Positions 1-11,013 of a stretch of 64,000 nucleotides of DNA are shown here, piece by piece. The stretch is taken from the NCBI GenBank assembly GCA_038503035.1, contig JAVSML010018981.1, positions 1 through 64,000 on the forward strand. The letters are read 5' to 3'. A program made the position numbers and the translations under genes. The stretch comes from Crocodylus rhombifer. Lineage: Eukaryota; Chordata; Crocodylia; Crocodylidae. Within the stretch, counting starts at the first letter, position 1. Every line of letters begins with the position of its first letter. The notes beneath the pieces are model-generated. The model ran no database searches and was not told where the DNA came from. It saw only the letters and a program-made list of their open reading frames with translations.

Positions 1-289
1 CCCCCCACAAACCTATAACCACTCCCCAATCCCCCACATCCCCCACAATATACAAAAGTAAGACTTCATTTTAAGCTATTATATAGTCACCTCTATGTGC
101 ACTATACAAACGCATTCAAGTCAGGAAAAAAATATTTTTTAAAATAAAATTAATGAATATTGTAAATGTTTGATTTTTTTAGAATATAATTTGGTATTCT
201 TCTGGTTCCGAGATGACAAAACACCTTGCTGAAAGGAGTACTTCTGGGGGCAAGGGGAGGGACTTCTGGTGGCAAAGGTCAGGGATTAG

Positions 290-427
290 AGGGCAGTTCT
301 TCCACTCACAAGATGGCAACCAGGGTGCAGGGCACCTGTCAAGGGGTGGGGCTACCCAAGCAGCCCTCGACAGCTTGCCAAAACTCAATAAGTGGCCCCC
401 TCCACCTGAAATAATTGCCTGCCCCTG
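290..427 (+). mobile_element. hAT-type element remnant (same family as 1093-2420)
   Basis: The sequence from about 325 to 427 matches, in reverse orientation, the left end of the 1093-2420 element: the run ctcgacagc, gccaaaactc, then aataattgcctgcccctg as the terminal repeat. The left end of this copy is not clear and may be truncated. The target duplication could not be established. Confidence 0.6.
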
Positions 428-1497
428 CCATAGGTAAACCCCAGCAACTACCAACCCAAAAGATAAATACTGCCTGGGCTACATCTTCTTTATCCAACTG
501 GAGCAGGTTAGTCCTCATGTAATACCAGCAACATCCCTTAAAGACAAACCACTTCAGTGATCATGTCTGCTCAACAGGCTTGACATTATGGTGATGAATG
601 TGTCACTCAGGATTTAGTATACTTCTCAGGCTAAAAGCCTCTGAATACAAATGCTCCAACAGCTGTATATGGTAGGTATACTCCTGATCTTACAAGAGCA
701 AAATCAGACATTAATTTACTTGTCCAAGACGACAATAGGAATAGGACACCTGCTCTAAGTAGCTCACACCTCTTATGGAGGATACTTCATACTTGCTACA
801 TTGTCTTAATGCTCCTAGAAGCAAGGAAACTTCCAAAAAAAAAGTCAGGCAGAAGGCAGAATATAGTTTCACTTTACAGATTAACTGCAATCAAAGATGC
901 ATAAGCTTTTGAAAGCAGCAGCTTATGTCAGCAGATGCTATAAAGGACATGCAGAGTGCAATATGGTTGTAAGAAAGTAAACACAGAAATATGGAATCTC
1001 TCATTCAGATCTTATGATTTGTAATATACAGCTAAAGGAGCAGAAACTGTTCTCATCTAAGGTATCAAATATTGACACTTCACAGCTTACAGCAGGGGCA
1101 GGCAATTATTTCAGGCAGAGGGCTGCTTACCCAGTTTTGGCAGGCTGTCGAGGGCCCCGCTCCTTGAGGGGTGCCCCGCCCCCTGGTCACCAATTTGGGA
1201 CCAATGTCCGAATGTCTTGGGACCAATATCCCAGGGTCAGCACTGGTGGGGCCCAAAGCGGGGCACAGGCTGGCAGGGGTCTGTGGAGCTGGGTTGCACC
1301 AGTAGAAAGAGGGGGGAGCTGACCTGGCTCCGCAGAGCCCCTGCCAGCTAGGACCCGCCAGCACTAGCCCCGGGAGACTGGTGTGGGCCCTGTGCTCCCG
1401 CTGGCTCCCGCAGCTGCTCACTCCCAGTGCCCCTTAGCTTCGCAGTACAGGCAGGGGGGCAGCACACAGCTCCAACCCCATGCTCACTGGCAGGGAA

Positions 1498-1699
1498 AAA
1501 GCTGGTGCGGAGCGTGGGGAAAAGCGTCTCCTTGTCCACCTCATGGCCGGCACTCCCTGCTGCAAGCACTTGCAGCCCACGCAGGGCTGTCTGGAGCAGG
1601 CACAGGCAGCCCCATGCAGGCTGCAAGCAGCTACAATGCAGGGCGCTGGCCATGGGGCAAGTGAGGGATAGCTTTTCCCCACACTCAGCACCAGCTTGT
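1498..1699. repeat. Imperfect palindrome inside the long hAT element
   Basis: Bases 1501-1525 pair with 1671-1695 (gctggtgcggag against the complement of ctcagcaccagc) and similarity continues inward through the catggccggc and gctggccatg segments to a centre near 1598. Arms are about 95 bp. Confidence 0.75.
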
Positions 1700-1921
1700 A
1701 ACCCGCCCTGCTGCCAACCTGGGCTCTGCGCTGGCTCCAGGCTCGCCTGTTGGGGCTGTGCGCAGCAGCAGCAGCCCCCCATACTTGCTGCGCTGGGCAG
1801 TGTTGGCTGCTGCTGGCCACCCAGAGCTTGTGCACTGGAAGCACCAGCCATGGGGCGGGGGAAGGGCCGCTCTTCTCCACACCCGGAAGGAGCCCAGGGA
1901 AGAGCCGAGAGTGGCAGAGGG

Positions 1922-2084
1922 GGGAAAGCTGAGCAAAGCAGCCCCTCCCCCCATCATGGCCAGTGCTCCCTGCTGCAGCCGCTCACAAGCTGCGCAGAGC
2001 TGTCTGGAGGTGGGCTGCGAGTGGCTGCAGCATGGGGCACCGGGAATGGGGCTGCTTTCCCCACCCCTGTGCTCAGCTTTTCCC
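1922..2084. repeat. Second palindrome inside the long hAT element
   Basis: aaagctgagc at 1924-1933 pairs with gctcagcttt at 2071-2080, and the inner gcagcccct and tgctgcagcc segments also match inversely. The centre is near 2002 and the arms are about 75 bp. The module resembles that of the first palindrome (gggaaa, agc, cagtgctccctgctgc). Confidence 0.7.
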
Positions 2085-2859
2085 TGGACCCTTTCCCTGC
2101 CTGGGGTCCTCCCCTGCCCTTCCCTCCCACCCCTTTACCTGAGGTTCTGGCACAGGGCAGCCATGTGGTCCCAGGCCAGAAGTCCCTGTTGGGGCTTTCA
2201 GTTGGGGGGGGGGGGGGGGGGGCAGAGCCAGGCAGGCCCTGCTGTTGTGGGAGCCCACCGAGCTTCCCCTGGGTCCTACTGCCCCTGGTTCCTGTCACTT
2301 TTGACAGGAACCAAGGGCAGATAGATAATAGTTTTCTAAAATTTTTAGTGGCCCCATGGGCCAGATAGAATGGCCTCATGGGCTGGATCCAGCCTGTGGG
2401 CCATATTTTGCCCACCCCTGTCCTACAGGCACAGAGGGACACCATCCCAGTACAAGCAAAGGGAGGCAAAAGAGCCAAGAAACCTTGACTGAGCAGGAAA
2501 ATCCAGGAGAGCCTTCAGAGGAAAAAAAAAGAGGCCCACAGGCAATGGAAGCAGGGGACAGCCACCAAGGAGGACTATACATATGTGGCTCACATTTGCA
2601 GAGAAGCAGTGAGAAAGGCCATAGCACATACCAAACTCAAGTTGGCAACAAGATTAAGGATAACAAAAAGTCCTTCTTTAAGTACATATGGAGCAGGAAG
2701 AAGGCACAGGGTAACATAGGGCCGCTACAAAAGGACTAGGGCAACTAGTAACTGATAGGATGGAAAAAGCAGAGCTCTTAAATAATTTCTTTGCTTTGGT
2801 TTTCCTGGACATGGATACAAATGCACCTCCCAATGAGTCTTTAATTTGTAGTGAGAGAG

Positions 2860-3791
2860 TGGCGGGCCAGTAAGGGGCGCTCCTGTGTTGAGCTACTCAC
2901 TTCACTGCGCCCCACCACCATCCAGGCTCTGAGTGCCTCCCTGGCAGCGCCTCACATCTGGCCAACCCCCTTCGTGGAGCACACACTCTAGCCTGGGGAT
3001 AACACTGCCACCACCCAGGGATGGGCTTGATTCTGGCTCAGTACACCCTGGTAAACACAGGTCTAATAGCCCTTGAGGGTATTTGATTCATTTCAGGAAC
3101 TTAGGCTGCTTACCTCAGTCGGAAGCACAAGTAGTGGTCTCCCTTAGTCAGCTGAACCACGGGGACCCCAAGGCATAATCTAGACACACTCCCACTAAGT
3201 CTCCCACGCTAGGTACAAAGGAGAACTTTATTGGTTACAAGGGGTAGGGCTGGAATAGGGTATAGGGTAGAGCAATAGCAGAGAAATTCCATAGAGCAAA
3301 CTGGCATGACTGGGTAGCCTTTGATCATGCATCTGAGTTACTGCAAGCTATATATCTAGTTAGATCTCAGGCAGGTGGAGATGCCCTCTGGAGGCAGGCA
3401 GTTCCTTGATCACGAATTTTGAGAGAAAGAGCAAGTTTCAGATGGTCCAGCTCTTCTCTCTCTCTGAGTTTTCCTCATGGCTGCTGCCCCCTCCTCCTGG
3501 GCAGTCCTTAACTTACATAGCCCTTATGACCTCATTTACCTGGTCCAATGGAGGCCAGCACCTGTTGGCTGTCAGCCAACCAAGTTGAAATGCATCACCA
3601 GTTGCTAGGCAGACTGGCAGTTCCTAGCTCCCCAGGGAACCCAAGCCCCTCACCCAGGTATGTGATGCCAGTCATGTAGGCAGAGGGAGCGGGTTTCCCC
3701 CCTCCCTCAGGAATGTATCCAGCTCAGGTTTCCTAAAGAGATAGGATAAGGTGTATACCCTCTGCAGGGCCCCATCTTAACCAAATCGTCA
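2860..3791 (-). mobile_element. Solo-LTR-like insertion in CR1
   Basis: About 930 bp with no similarity to CR1 interrupt the CR1 frame. On the minus strand the insert begins TGACGATTTGG and ends GGCCCGCCA, so it has TG...CA borders, and it contains AATAAA (complement of 3227-3232) as a possible polyadenylation signal. Flanks gagag and cagag agree at 4 of 5 bases. No retroviral genes or internal region are present. The exact borders are uncertain by about 10 bp. Confidence 0.55.
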
Positions 3792-3842
3792 CAGAGCAGA
3801 GTTTCTGGCGAGAAACAGAGGTGGCCTTCTGCCACAGAGAGT

Positions 3843-5360
3843 AATACCAATACACCAACGGTCAGCACTGACCTAGTGAAGGAGCACTTGGAAGAGTTGG
3901 ATGTATATAAGTCGGCAGGCCCCAATGATCTTCATCCAAGGGTACTAAAGGAATTGGCCAATGACATTGCAGAACCACTGGCACATCTGTCTGAGCGCTT
4001 GTGGCACTTGGGACAGGTCCCAGAAGACTGGAAAAAGGCCAACATGGTCCCTATCTTCAAGAAGGGGGGGAAGGAGGACCTGGGTAATTATAGGCCAGTT
4101 AGCCTCATCTCTATTCTCAGCAAGACCTTAGAAAAAATCATAAAGGATCACATTTGCAGGGGACCAGCGGGAAATATAATGGTAAGGGCCAACCAGCATG
4201 GGTTTATAGCAGGCAGATCCTGCCCGAGTAACCTGGTCTGTTTTTATGATCAGGTCACAAAGTGCTTAGATGCAAGGGAGGAAGTAGATATTATTTACCA
4301 GGATTTTAAAAAGACTTTTGACACAGTGTCACACCAAATTCTTACGAGTAAATTGATTAGCTGCAATGTAGATCCTTTTACAGTCAGGTGGGTGAAAAAC
4401 TGGCTTATAGGATGCACCCAGAGAATGGTGGTAGATGGGTCAGTTTCTCCCTGGAGGGATGTGGGCAGCAGTGTCCCCCAAGACTCTGTCCTTGGACTAG
4501 TACTGTTTAATATCTTCATCAGCAATTTGGACAAAGGTTTTGAAAGCACTGTGTCCAAATTCACAGATGACACTAAACTATGGGGCAGAGTAAACACACT
4601 GGAGGGCCGGGAGTGAATTCAGGCAGATTTGGACAGACTGGGGAAGTGGGCAGACCAGAATTGGATGCAATTCAACAAGGATAAATGCAAGGTGTTGCAC
4701 CTGGGGAGAAAGAATTCCTAACACACCTATAGACTGGGGGGTACCATTCTGAGCACCACAACACTGGAAAAAGATCTCGAAGTCCTGGTTGACGTAAAAA
4801 AGAACATAAGTTGCCAGTGAGACACGATAATAAGCAAGGCTAACTGCACTTTCTTGAATCAGCAGGAATATCACGAGGAAGTCTAGGGAAGTGATAATTC
4901 CCCTCTATGTGGCATTGATGAGGCCGCAGATGAAATATTGCATCCAGTTTTGGGTGCTGCACTTCTAGAGGGATGTGGATAACCTTGAGAGGGTTCAGAG
5001 GAGGGCTACTCATATGGTTGAGGGACTGCAGGCAAGACTCTATGAAGAGAGACTGAGGGATCTGAATTTCTTCAGCCTCCTCAAGAGAAGGCTGAGAGGC
5101 AATCTTGTGGCTGCCTACAAACTCACTGGGGGTGGTGGTGTAGCAGGAAATAGGGGACACTCTGTTTACCAGTGCGCCCCTCAGGGTTACCAGGAATAAC
5201 AGCCACAAAGTGAAGGAGAACAGATTTAGATTGGACATAAGAAAGAAATTCTTTACTGTAAGGGTTGCCAAAATATGAAATTGGCTTCCAAGGGAGGTGG
5301 TGCTTTCCCCAACCCTGGAGGTGTTCAGGAGATTAGACAGTCATCTGGCTGGGGTTACCT
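3843..5360 (+). pseudogene. CR1 ORF2 remnant: reverse transcriptase and C-terminal tail
   Basis: The longest open stretch is 3876-4616. It shows RT motifs in order: [20 protein letters not shown] (about 4050), QHGFIAGRS (4195), a [13 protein letters not shown] box (4297) where CR1 normally has LDFKKAFD, and FTDDTKLWG (4560), a form of the FADD catalytic box. A TGA follows LEGRE at 4614, then more stops and frameshifts up to the region at 4960-5100 coding VQRRATH and LKRRLRGNLVAAYK. The copy cannot encode an active protein. Confidence 0.9.
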
Positions 5361-6112
5361 AACCCCAGTGCTCTTTCCTGCCTGGAGCAGGGTGGTCAGA
5401 CCCAATGATCTACCAGGTCCCTTCCAATTCTAGAAATCTATGAAATCTACAGAAAGGAGTTGAAATGTTTTGCTCACTTTTACAGAACAGGATTTCTTTA
5501 CCCAAGTGTTGGCAATAATTTAAACTGAAGAACCATACCTTAAACCAGACATACCTTCTTACTCTTACATTTGCTTTTATGAGTTTGATACTGAAATGCA
5601 TCGGTTTAAATCGGGTGTCAAAAATACAGCCTGTGTGCTGCATCTGGCCTGCCAGTAGTGGATGGGCCCACTGCAGAATGCAGGGCCCTGGAGTCCTGGT
5701 GGACATGGCCCTTCGGGTCAGCATTTCAGTTCTCACCTCCTGCTGCTTCCCAGTGCTTGGCTTGTGTTCAGGCTGCAGCATTTCCCCTCTCTCTCTTTCT
5801 AAATGCTCTCCTTCCCAAGACTGCTTTTGATTGTTTTTGTCTCTTTGATTCTTCTTCCGCCACCTCTCTATGTACCATCCGTCCCTTTCCCATTCTTATA
5901 TCTCCTAGCATTTATCTCTTTAACCCCATATATCAGTTGAGTATCTATAAATCTGGCATTGGCCGTTACTGGTTCTGACACCTCTCCCCTGGGCATATAT
6001 TGGCATCAAGCGCTGGTAGTACTCTAACCCAGTGTGTTATCTAGTGCATATTTCTCTGCAAGTAGTCCTGATGCACCTACAGGCCAGGCTTTCCCAGAAG
6101 ATTGAAAAGTTA

Positions 6113-6755
6113 TTCAGTATTAGGGCTATGCAAAGCTTTGGTAGCCGATTTGATTCTGAGGAGCTTTAGCCTGATTCGGCAGCCAAATCTCCAAATCTGA
6201 ATTGAATCGGGAGACGCATTAAATCTCTCTGAATCAAATCAGAAGCCCCCGAGTCAATTCAGAGAGATAGTGCCATAAACTGTACAGGCAGGCACTAGGC
6301 AGTGCTGGTGGGAGCTTTAGCCAGCAGCTAGCCCCCAGGGCGAAGCAGGCAGAGCTGGCAGCCCGAGGAGAAGACCCAGGGGCTGGAGGGAATCGAACCG
6401 GGAGCTGGGGGGAAGCCCTTATTTGTTCCCCCAGCCCCCAATCATTCCCCTTAGCCCCTGCAGCATCTCCTGGAGCTGCCAGCACTGCCTGCCTCACCCC
6501 AGCGCAGTGGGGGGCAGTGCGTGGCGGCAACTGGATGAGCTGCAGTTTCTTCTAGGGCTGCCGGCTCAAGCCAGGGCTTGTCGGGCTTCTTCCCCAGCTG
6601 TTCCCGCTGGCACTATCTTCAGAATATCTTCAGATTTGGCTGAATCAAACCAGGACAGCGATTCAAATTACTATCCCTCTGAATTTGAAATGAATACTTT
6701 CTGCTTCGCAAAGAATTCAGCATCTGATTTGGTTTCCCTGCTGCAGCCCCAAACC
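6113..6755. mobile_element. hAT-like element remnant with AATC-rich arms
   Basis: The left part starts ttagggctatgcaaagc and is rich in gattc/gaatc motifs; the right part (6610-6755) has the inverted pattern gaatcaaa, gaatttgaaatg, cttcgcaaag, gcagcccc. Within the left part agagattt and aaatctct repeats occur. The arrangement looks like the hAT elements of amniotes that begin agggctgtgcgaa. No clear target duplication was found. Confidence 0.4.
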
Positions 6756-9700
6756 ACTCCTTGCTGTGCAGAGTGAGGGTCATGAAACACAGCTGTGGTT
6801 ATTTTGTGGCTGGCTGCTGCTGCTTACACACCCCTTGCCATTGCAAGCAGCTACTTGCCCCAATACGGTCACAGGGGCTGAATCTGGCCTGCAAGGAGCC
6901 TCTATGGTTTGGATATGGTCTGGGGCCCACAGTGAATTCAATACCCCTGATTTAAAGTTTGCAGTTTTTCACTTTCAGGTTCCCATGTACTGGCACAAGG
7001 CTGCACTATTTGTGCTGCTGACACTGGATCCCCTTAGGAATCTCAGCTGATCTACAGGAGAAATCTTTTAGTCCTGGATCCTGCAAGAGGTAGTCTCCAC
7101 CCCAGCCAGCAATTTTTTGGGTACATTTTGATCTGAACATCATCTTGAAGTGATGATAAAAACTGAACTCGAACCAAAACAGAAATGCAAGGAAAAGCAC
7201 TGCCCTCCCAAGAAATTTTGCATCAAACTAGTGAAACCACAATGGCAAGACTGAAAGGGCATTTTAGACCAAGGTCTTTTTCCGACAGCTTGTAGAGTTC
7301 CCAAAAGCAGAGCTGCCTAGTCCAAATTCATTCCAGCTTACTTTTCCCTGGTGCAACTTCTCTCTAAATACTAACTAGATTTTACTTACTGGCCATTTCT
7401 AGCAGAACCCAGAGAACTATGTAGGGATGGGGAGACTGAGTCAGCAGGTAGATGTGGATCAGCAAACACTACCTTCTGCTTAGAATGGAGTCTCTGGGAC
7501 AACAATTCTGTTCTTCAAAACTGCACTGAAAACTTGTAGGGGAGCTGAAGAACATACTGGAAAGATGATCTGCTCCTATCCCAGGATCTCCTTATTTGCT
7601 GTTCTTTTCTTGCTTTGGAACAAACTGCTTGAAAACAGTGTAGACAGACTTGCACCTCAAGAAGACTGAACTGCAGCAAGATGACATGAAAGGACAATCT
7701 TACATCAGGATGTATGTGGGGATTCAGGCTGGCATCCAGGTGTGCTACTGGGATCATGCTGGGCCTGAGAAGCCAGATGCTACTTTGACTTCAGCATGGC
7801 AAGGGACAATCACTGCAATACAGCTTGGAGGTATGTTAAAAGGACAATTCCTAACCATCCAACTGTGCTAGAGTGCCTGTGGCTGGTACTGCTTTCTCCT
7901 CACGGGCATGCTTAATCCCACAAGAAGTGACATTGCAGAGCAAGCTGGACTCCAGTACCTTACACTCTAGTGCAGGAAAGCTCCCTCGGAGAGGCAGTCT
8001 GGCTGAATGGCAGAAAATAGGAAGAATAAGGAGGCTTCTAGGCAAAGCAAAGCTGGAACATGAAAATTATGCTGCACTGTAGTGTGTACAAAGCCTTAAA
8101 GTGGTAAGGTCCTATCCCAAATGCCACCCTGGAGAAGCAAACATTAATACAGGGGGAGGAGAAACTGGCCATCATCCCTACTTCCATAAGAAACCTCCAT
8201 CCAAAACCCAGTTAGGTGTTACATGCTCTGTAAGAAGGCCTGTAGCCTACAGGCAAGTTCTAGCTGCTGGGATATTTGACCAAGGCAGGAGAAAACGTGC
8301 CCTCATGCCCTACACACAACCAACCAGTGCCAGAAACACCTCTCATCTTTCAAACCTAGCAGTCACTGCAGCTGCAATTCACCATTTCATGCCCCTTACA
8401 AGCTCCAAAACAACTGGTCCCAAAGTACTGCTATTTTGATCATTCACATTTGCTTTGCAGAAGGAAGCAAGCAAAGCTGAGCACCAGCTGATCAGCAATA
8501 TTTAGTGGAGTGGATCTTCTATGGATTTCTGAAAAAAAGATTTAAGTAAATACAGTGGATTAAATAAATCAGCTTAAAATTACTTTTGAGCTGCCCAGTT
8601 ATGTCATACAGAGGAAATGCATCACCAGGGTCCTTTCTGCGCCACTTTTCTAAAACAGTAATAAGCAGAGTAATTGCAACATGACTCATTGCAATCTCCT
8701 GCCAAGCCAGAGTCTATCTGCAAGATGCAGGTTTTCTAGGACATTGCAAAGGCAGATACGTGCTTCCCAGAGAGTCCAAAAGCATTTGCATCTTAAGGAG
8801 CAGAGTACAGCAACCAGCCATGCAGGCACTGGCTTTTGGAAGTGCCATCCTCTTCCTTGCTATTCAGGTCTCTTCCCCTCTCTCAACAAATCTCCTTAAG
8901 CAAGGATTGATGTGGGGCTGGGGCAAGGAAACCAAATCAGATACTGAATAATTTTTTAATCTGCTGGGAAAGCCTGGCCTATAGCTGCACAAGGACTACC
9001 TGCAGAGATGTATGCACTACACATCTCACACCAGGTTAATGCTAGCATCAAAAGTTAAAGTACTAGCAGCCCTTGATGCCAATGCCAACAGGTGCCAAGG
9101 AGTGAGATGGCAGAACTGGTAAGAGCCAAAGTTAAACTTAGACACTCAGTCGATGTATGGGGTTAAGGAGACAAACGTTAGGGCATGTAAAATGTGAAAG
9201 GGAAGTGTGGTATAGAGAGGTGACAGAAGAGGAAACAAAGAGACAAAAACAGCCAAAGGCAGTCTGGGGAAGCAGCAGAGACAGATGAAATGCTGAGCCC
9301 AAGGCACAGAGGCCAACACTGGGACATGCATTTTTCTCTTAGAAGAGTGTTCCTATTTTTGGCTCACTGTGGCATCTCTGGCTTACAGATTTCCAAAGCA
9401 AAAACCAGACAGGTGAGACCTCAAACACTCACTCACATCAGGAGGTACCGAGTCACCAACTTTACAGCCAAAGTAGCTCAAGCAGAACCGCAAGGAGACA
9501 AAAGTAAATGTTCATTCAAATGCCTCAAAGTGCATCATAAGAGCTGAAATCCATGCACACCCCCCTTTAGAAGTAAATTTCACAGGAAAGCATCAGTGAA
9601 GTGCCTTTCCTATCATTTAAAAGTGATTGCTGGTTCTGAAGCTGACAAGCCCATGAAACCAGTTCATGGTCCTGTTTTGACCACTAGATGTACCACCAAG

Positions 9701-10947
9701 CTGTTTTATTCCATTCCTAAAAAGACACACTATAGCATATCGACTCACTTGTGCTGCATAATCCCACAAGCCAAGAGCCTCAACTGCAAAACTGCAACAG
9801 ATCAAGTCAAAACACCAGCTATTCATGTGACAAGGCAAGAGCAGATCCACAATCTGCCCCTCTGCCCCCCCAATCAGCTCCCTCCTCTCGCATCACCTTG
9901 ACAAAAACTTAGCATTGCCAGCCCACACAACATTGTTTAGCCAAGCCTTCCCACCCCGTTGCTGTTAGCGAAGCAGTCATGTCCAGCAGCACTGCTAAGA
10001 TGATCCCCTCACAAGCATGTTGACACAGACTATGAGGTAGCGTCTGATTTCTAAGTCAGAGGACACTGAAAGAAGCTAAAGAAAATGAAACCCGGAGTCT
10101 GGGTCGCATGAATCTGAGTAATACTGTAGCCACAAAGTTCCACATACTGAATCCAGGCTATGACTTCACTGCCTGAGTTGTTACTCATCTTTACAATGGG
10201 TTAACTAATTCAAGTGAGCTAGTTTGCTGTCAAGTTAGAGACTACTTGAGGTACAGCTGGATTAGGGCAAAACTATACTCCTGCCCTTCAGTACAATAAA
10301 GAGCGCGTATTTCACAATAAAAGCTATGTTTCCTGGTCTGCACTAACAACAGGATCCGCTGCAAAGGCACCTACTTTGGTGCTGTAAAAAGACAAAAAGC
10401 CTTGACACATGAAAGATGAGTCTAAGAGCTGACTGACAAACAAGTAGGTGGAGGCCTCCAGGATATCGTTAGCCTTGTGCAAGGTGACTCTGACTCCCTC
10501 TCCTATGTACATATGGAGCAGAACAGGAATGAGAGCAGTGGTGACCCTCATGCCCTTCCACGATAGCCTGCCAGGAACAAAAGGCTGCATTGGCATTTAG
10601 CTCTTACGGTTAGGGTTACCAGCCTGTTGAGGTTAAAAAGTTCACACATTGAAGGCAGAGGTATGAATGGCAGTCAGTGGAACTGGAAGCCAGACACTAG
10701 CTTACATACAATCAACTCAAACTTAAGAGATGACACTGGATAGGGTCACACACAAAGCTCTTTGAAACCAAAAGGGCTATTATACTCTTCTGGGCTGACT
10801 GTGATAAGGCTCCACTGAGGAGCTGATACAACATGCTAGTGCTTTCCCACCCATCTGTACTGGCAGAGGCTAATCCAGAGTTCAGATGACAGTCTGACAA
10901 CTGGCAAGGACATTTAAGAGGACTTCTGCATGAAGTGGGAAACTCAC

Positions 10948-11013
10948 TTCATCCGATTCATCTGATAGTGTTCGAAGCAAAATGGGGAAGAGGCTGTCCG
11001 TGTGCCGGAACAT
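10948..11013 (-). CDS. VAC14: VAC14 exon 12 (about residues 436-457)
   Basis: Twenty-two codons, phase 0 at both ends, coding [19 protein letters not shown] then SDE. The acceptor is tgttttcag and the donor gtgagttt. The next expected segment (beginning VILKDLEVLAEIAS in mammals) was looked for down to position 1 and not seen, so the next exon is presumably outside the window. Confidence 0.94.

Larger units (their letters stand above)
1093..2420 (-). mobile_element. Long non-autonomous hAT element with GC-rich inverted modules
   Basis: The ends are caggggcaggcaatta on the left and ttgcccacccctg on the right, imperfect terminal inverted repeats. Flanking 8-mers gcttacag (1085-1092) and tcctacag (2421-2428) agree at 6 of 8 bases, as expected for an old hAT target duplication. 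The outer 100-120 bp at each end are the same as the two 187-bp copies at 17456 and 54359. The interior is a 1.1-kb GC-rich block with two strong palindromes (centres about 1598 and 2002) and a run of 14 or more G near 2207. No transposase is seen; the overlapping ORFs in several frames come from GC-rich repeats. Confidence 0.8.
2429..5450 (+). mobile_element. CR1 LINE, 5'-truncated, split by an LTR-like insert
   Basis: A CR1-type non-LTR retrotransposon copy in two parts, 2429-2859 and about 3797-5450. The first part is the region between endonuclease and reverse transcriptase (for example the segment at 2655-2690 coding for a KSFFKYIWSRKKAQGN-like motif). The second part has RT from [20 protein letters not shown] on, through the polymerase box and the C-terminal tail, to the typical 3' end (ggtccctt, then tctatgaaatct). 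The endonuclease is missing. Confidence 0.92.
1..10947 (-). other. VAC14 intron 12 (partial)
   Basis: More than 10.9 kb of intron without any exon that I recognise. It holds the hAT family remnant ending at 427, the long hAT element 1093-2420, the CR1 2429-5450 with its LTR-like insert, and a hAT-like remnant at about 6113-6755. Between 428 and 1084, 5451 and 6112, and 6756 and 10947 I see only non-coding sequence. The short ORFs there have no recognisable domain and no codon pattern above chance. Confidence 0.8.

Noticed and set aside
1348..2478. Overlapping ORFs of 60-313 residues on both strands
   Set aside because: They lie in a GC-rich palindromic transposon interior where stops are rare in all frames; composition (Pro, Gly, Cys, Ala) is that of GC-rich repeats and no domain is visible.
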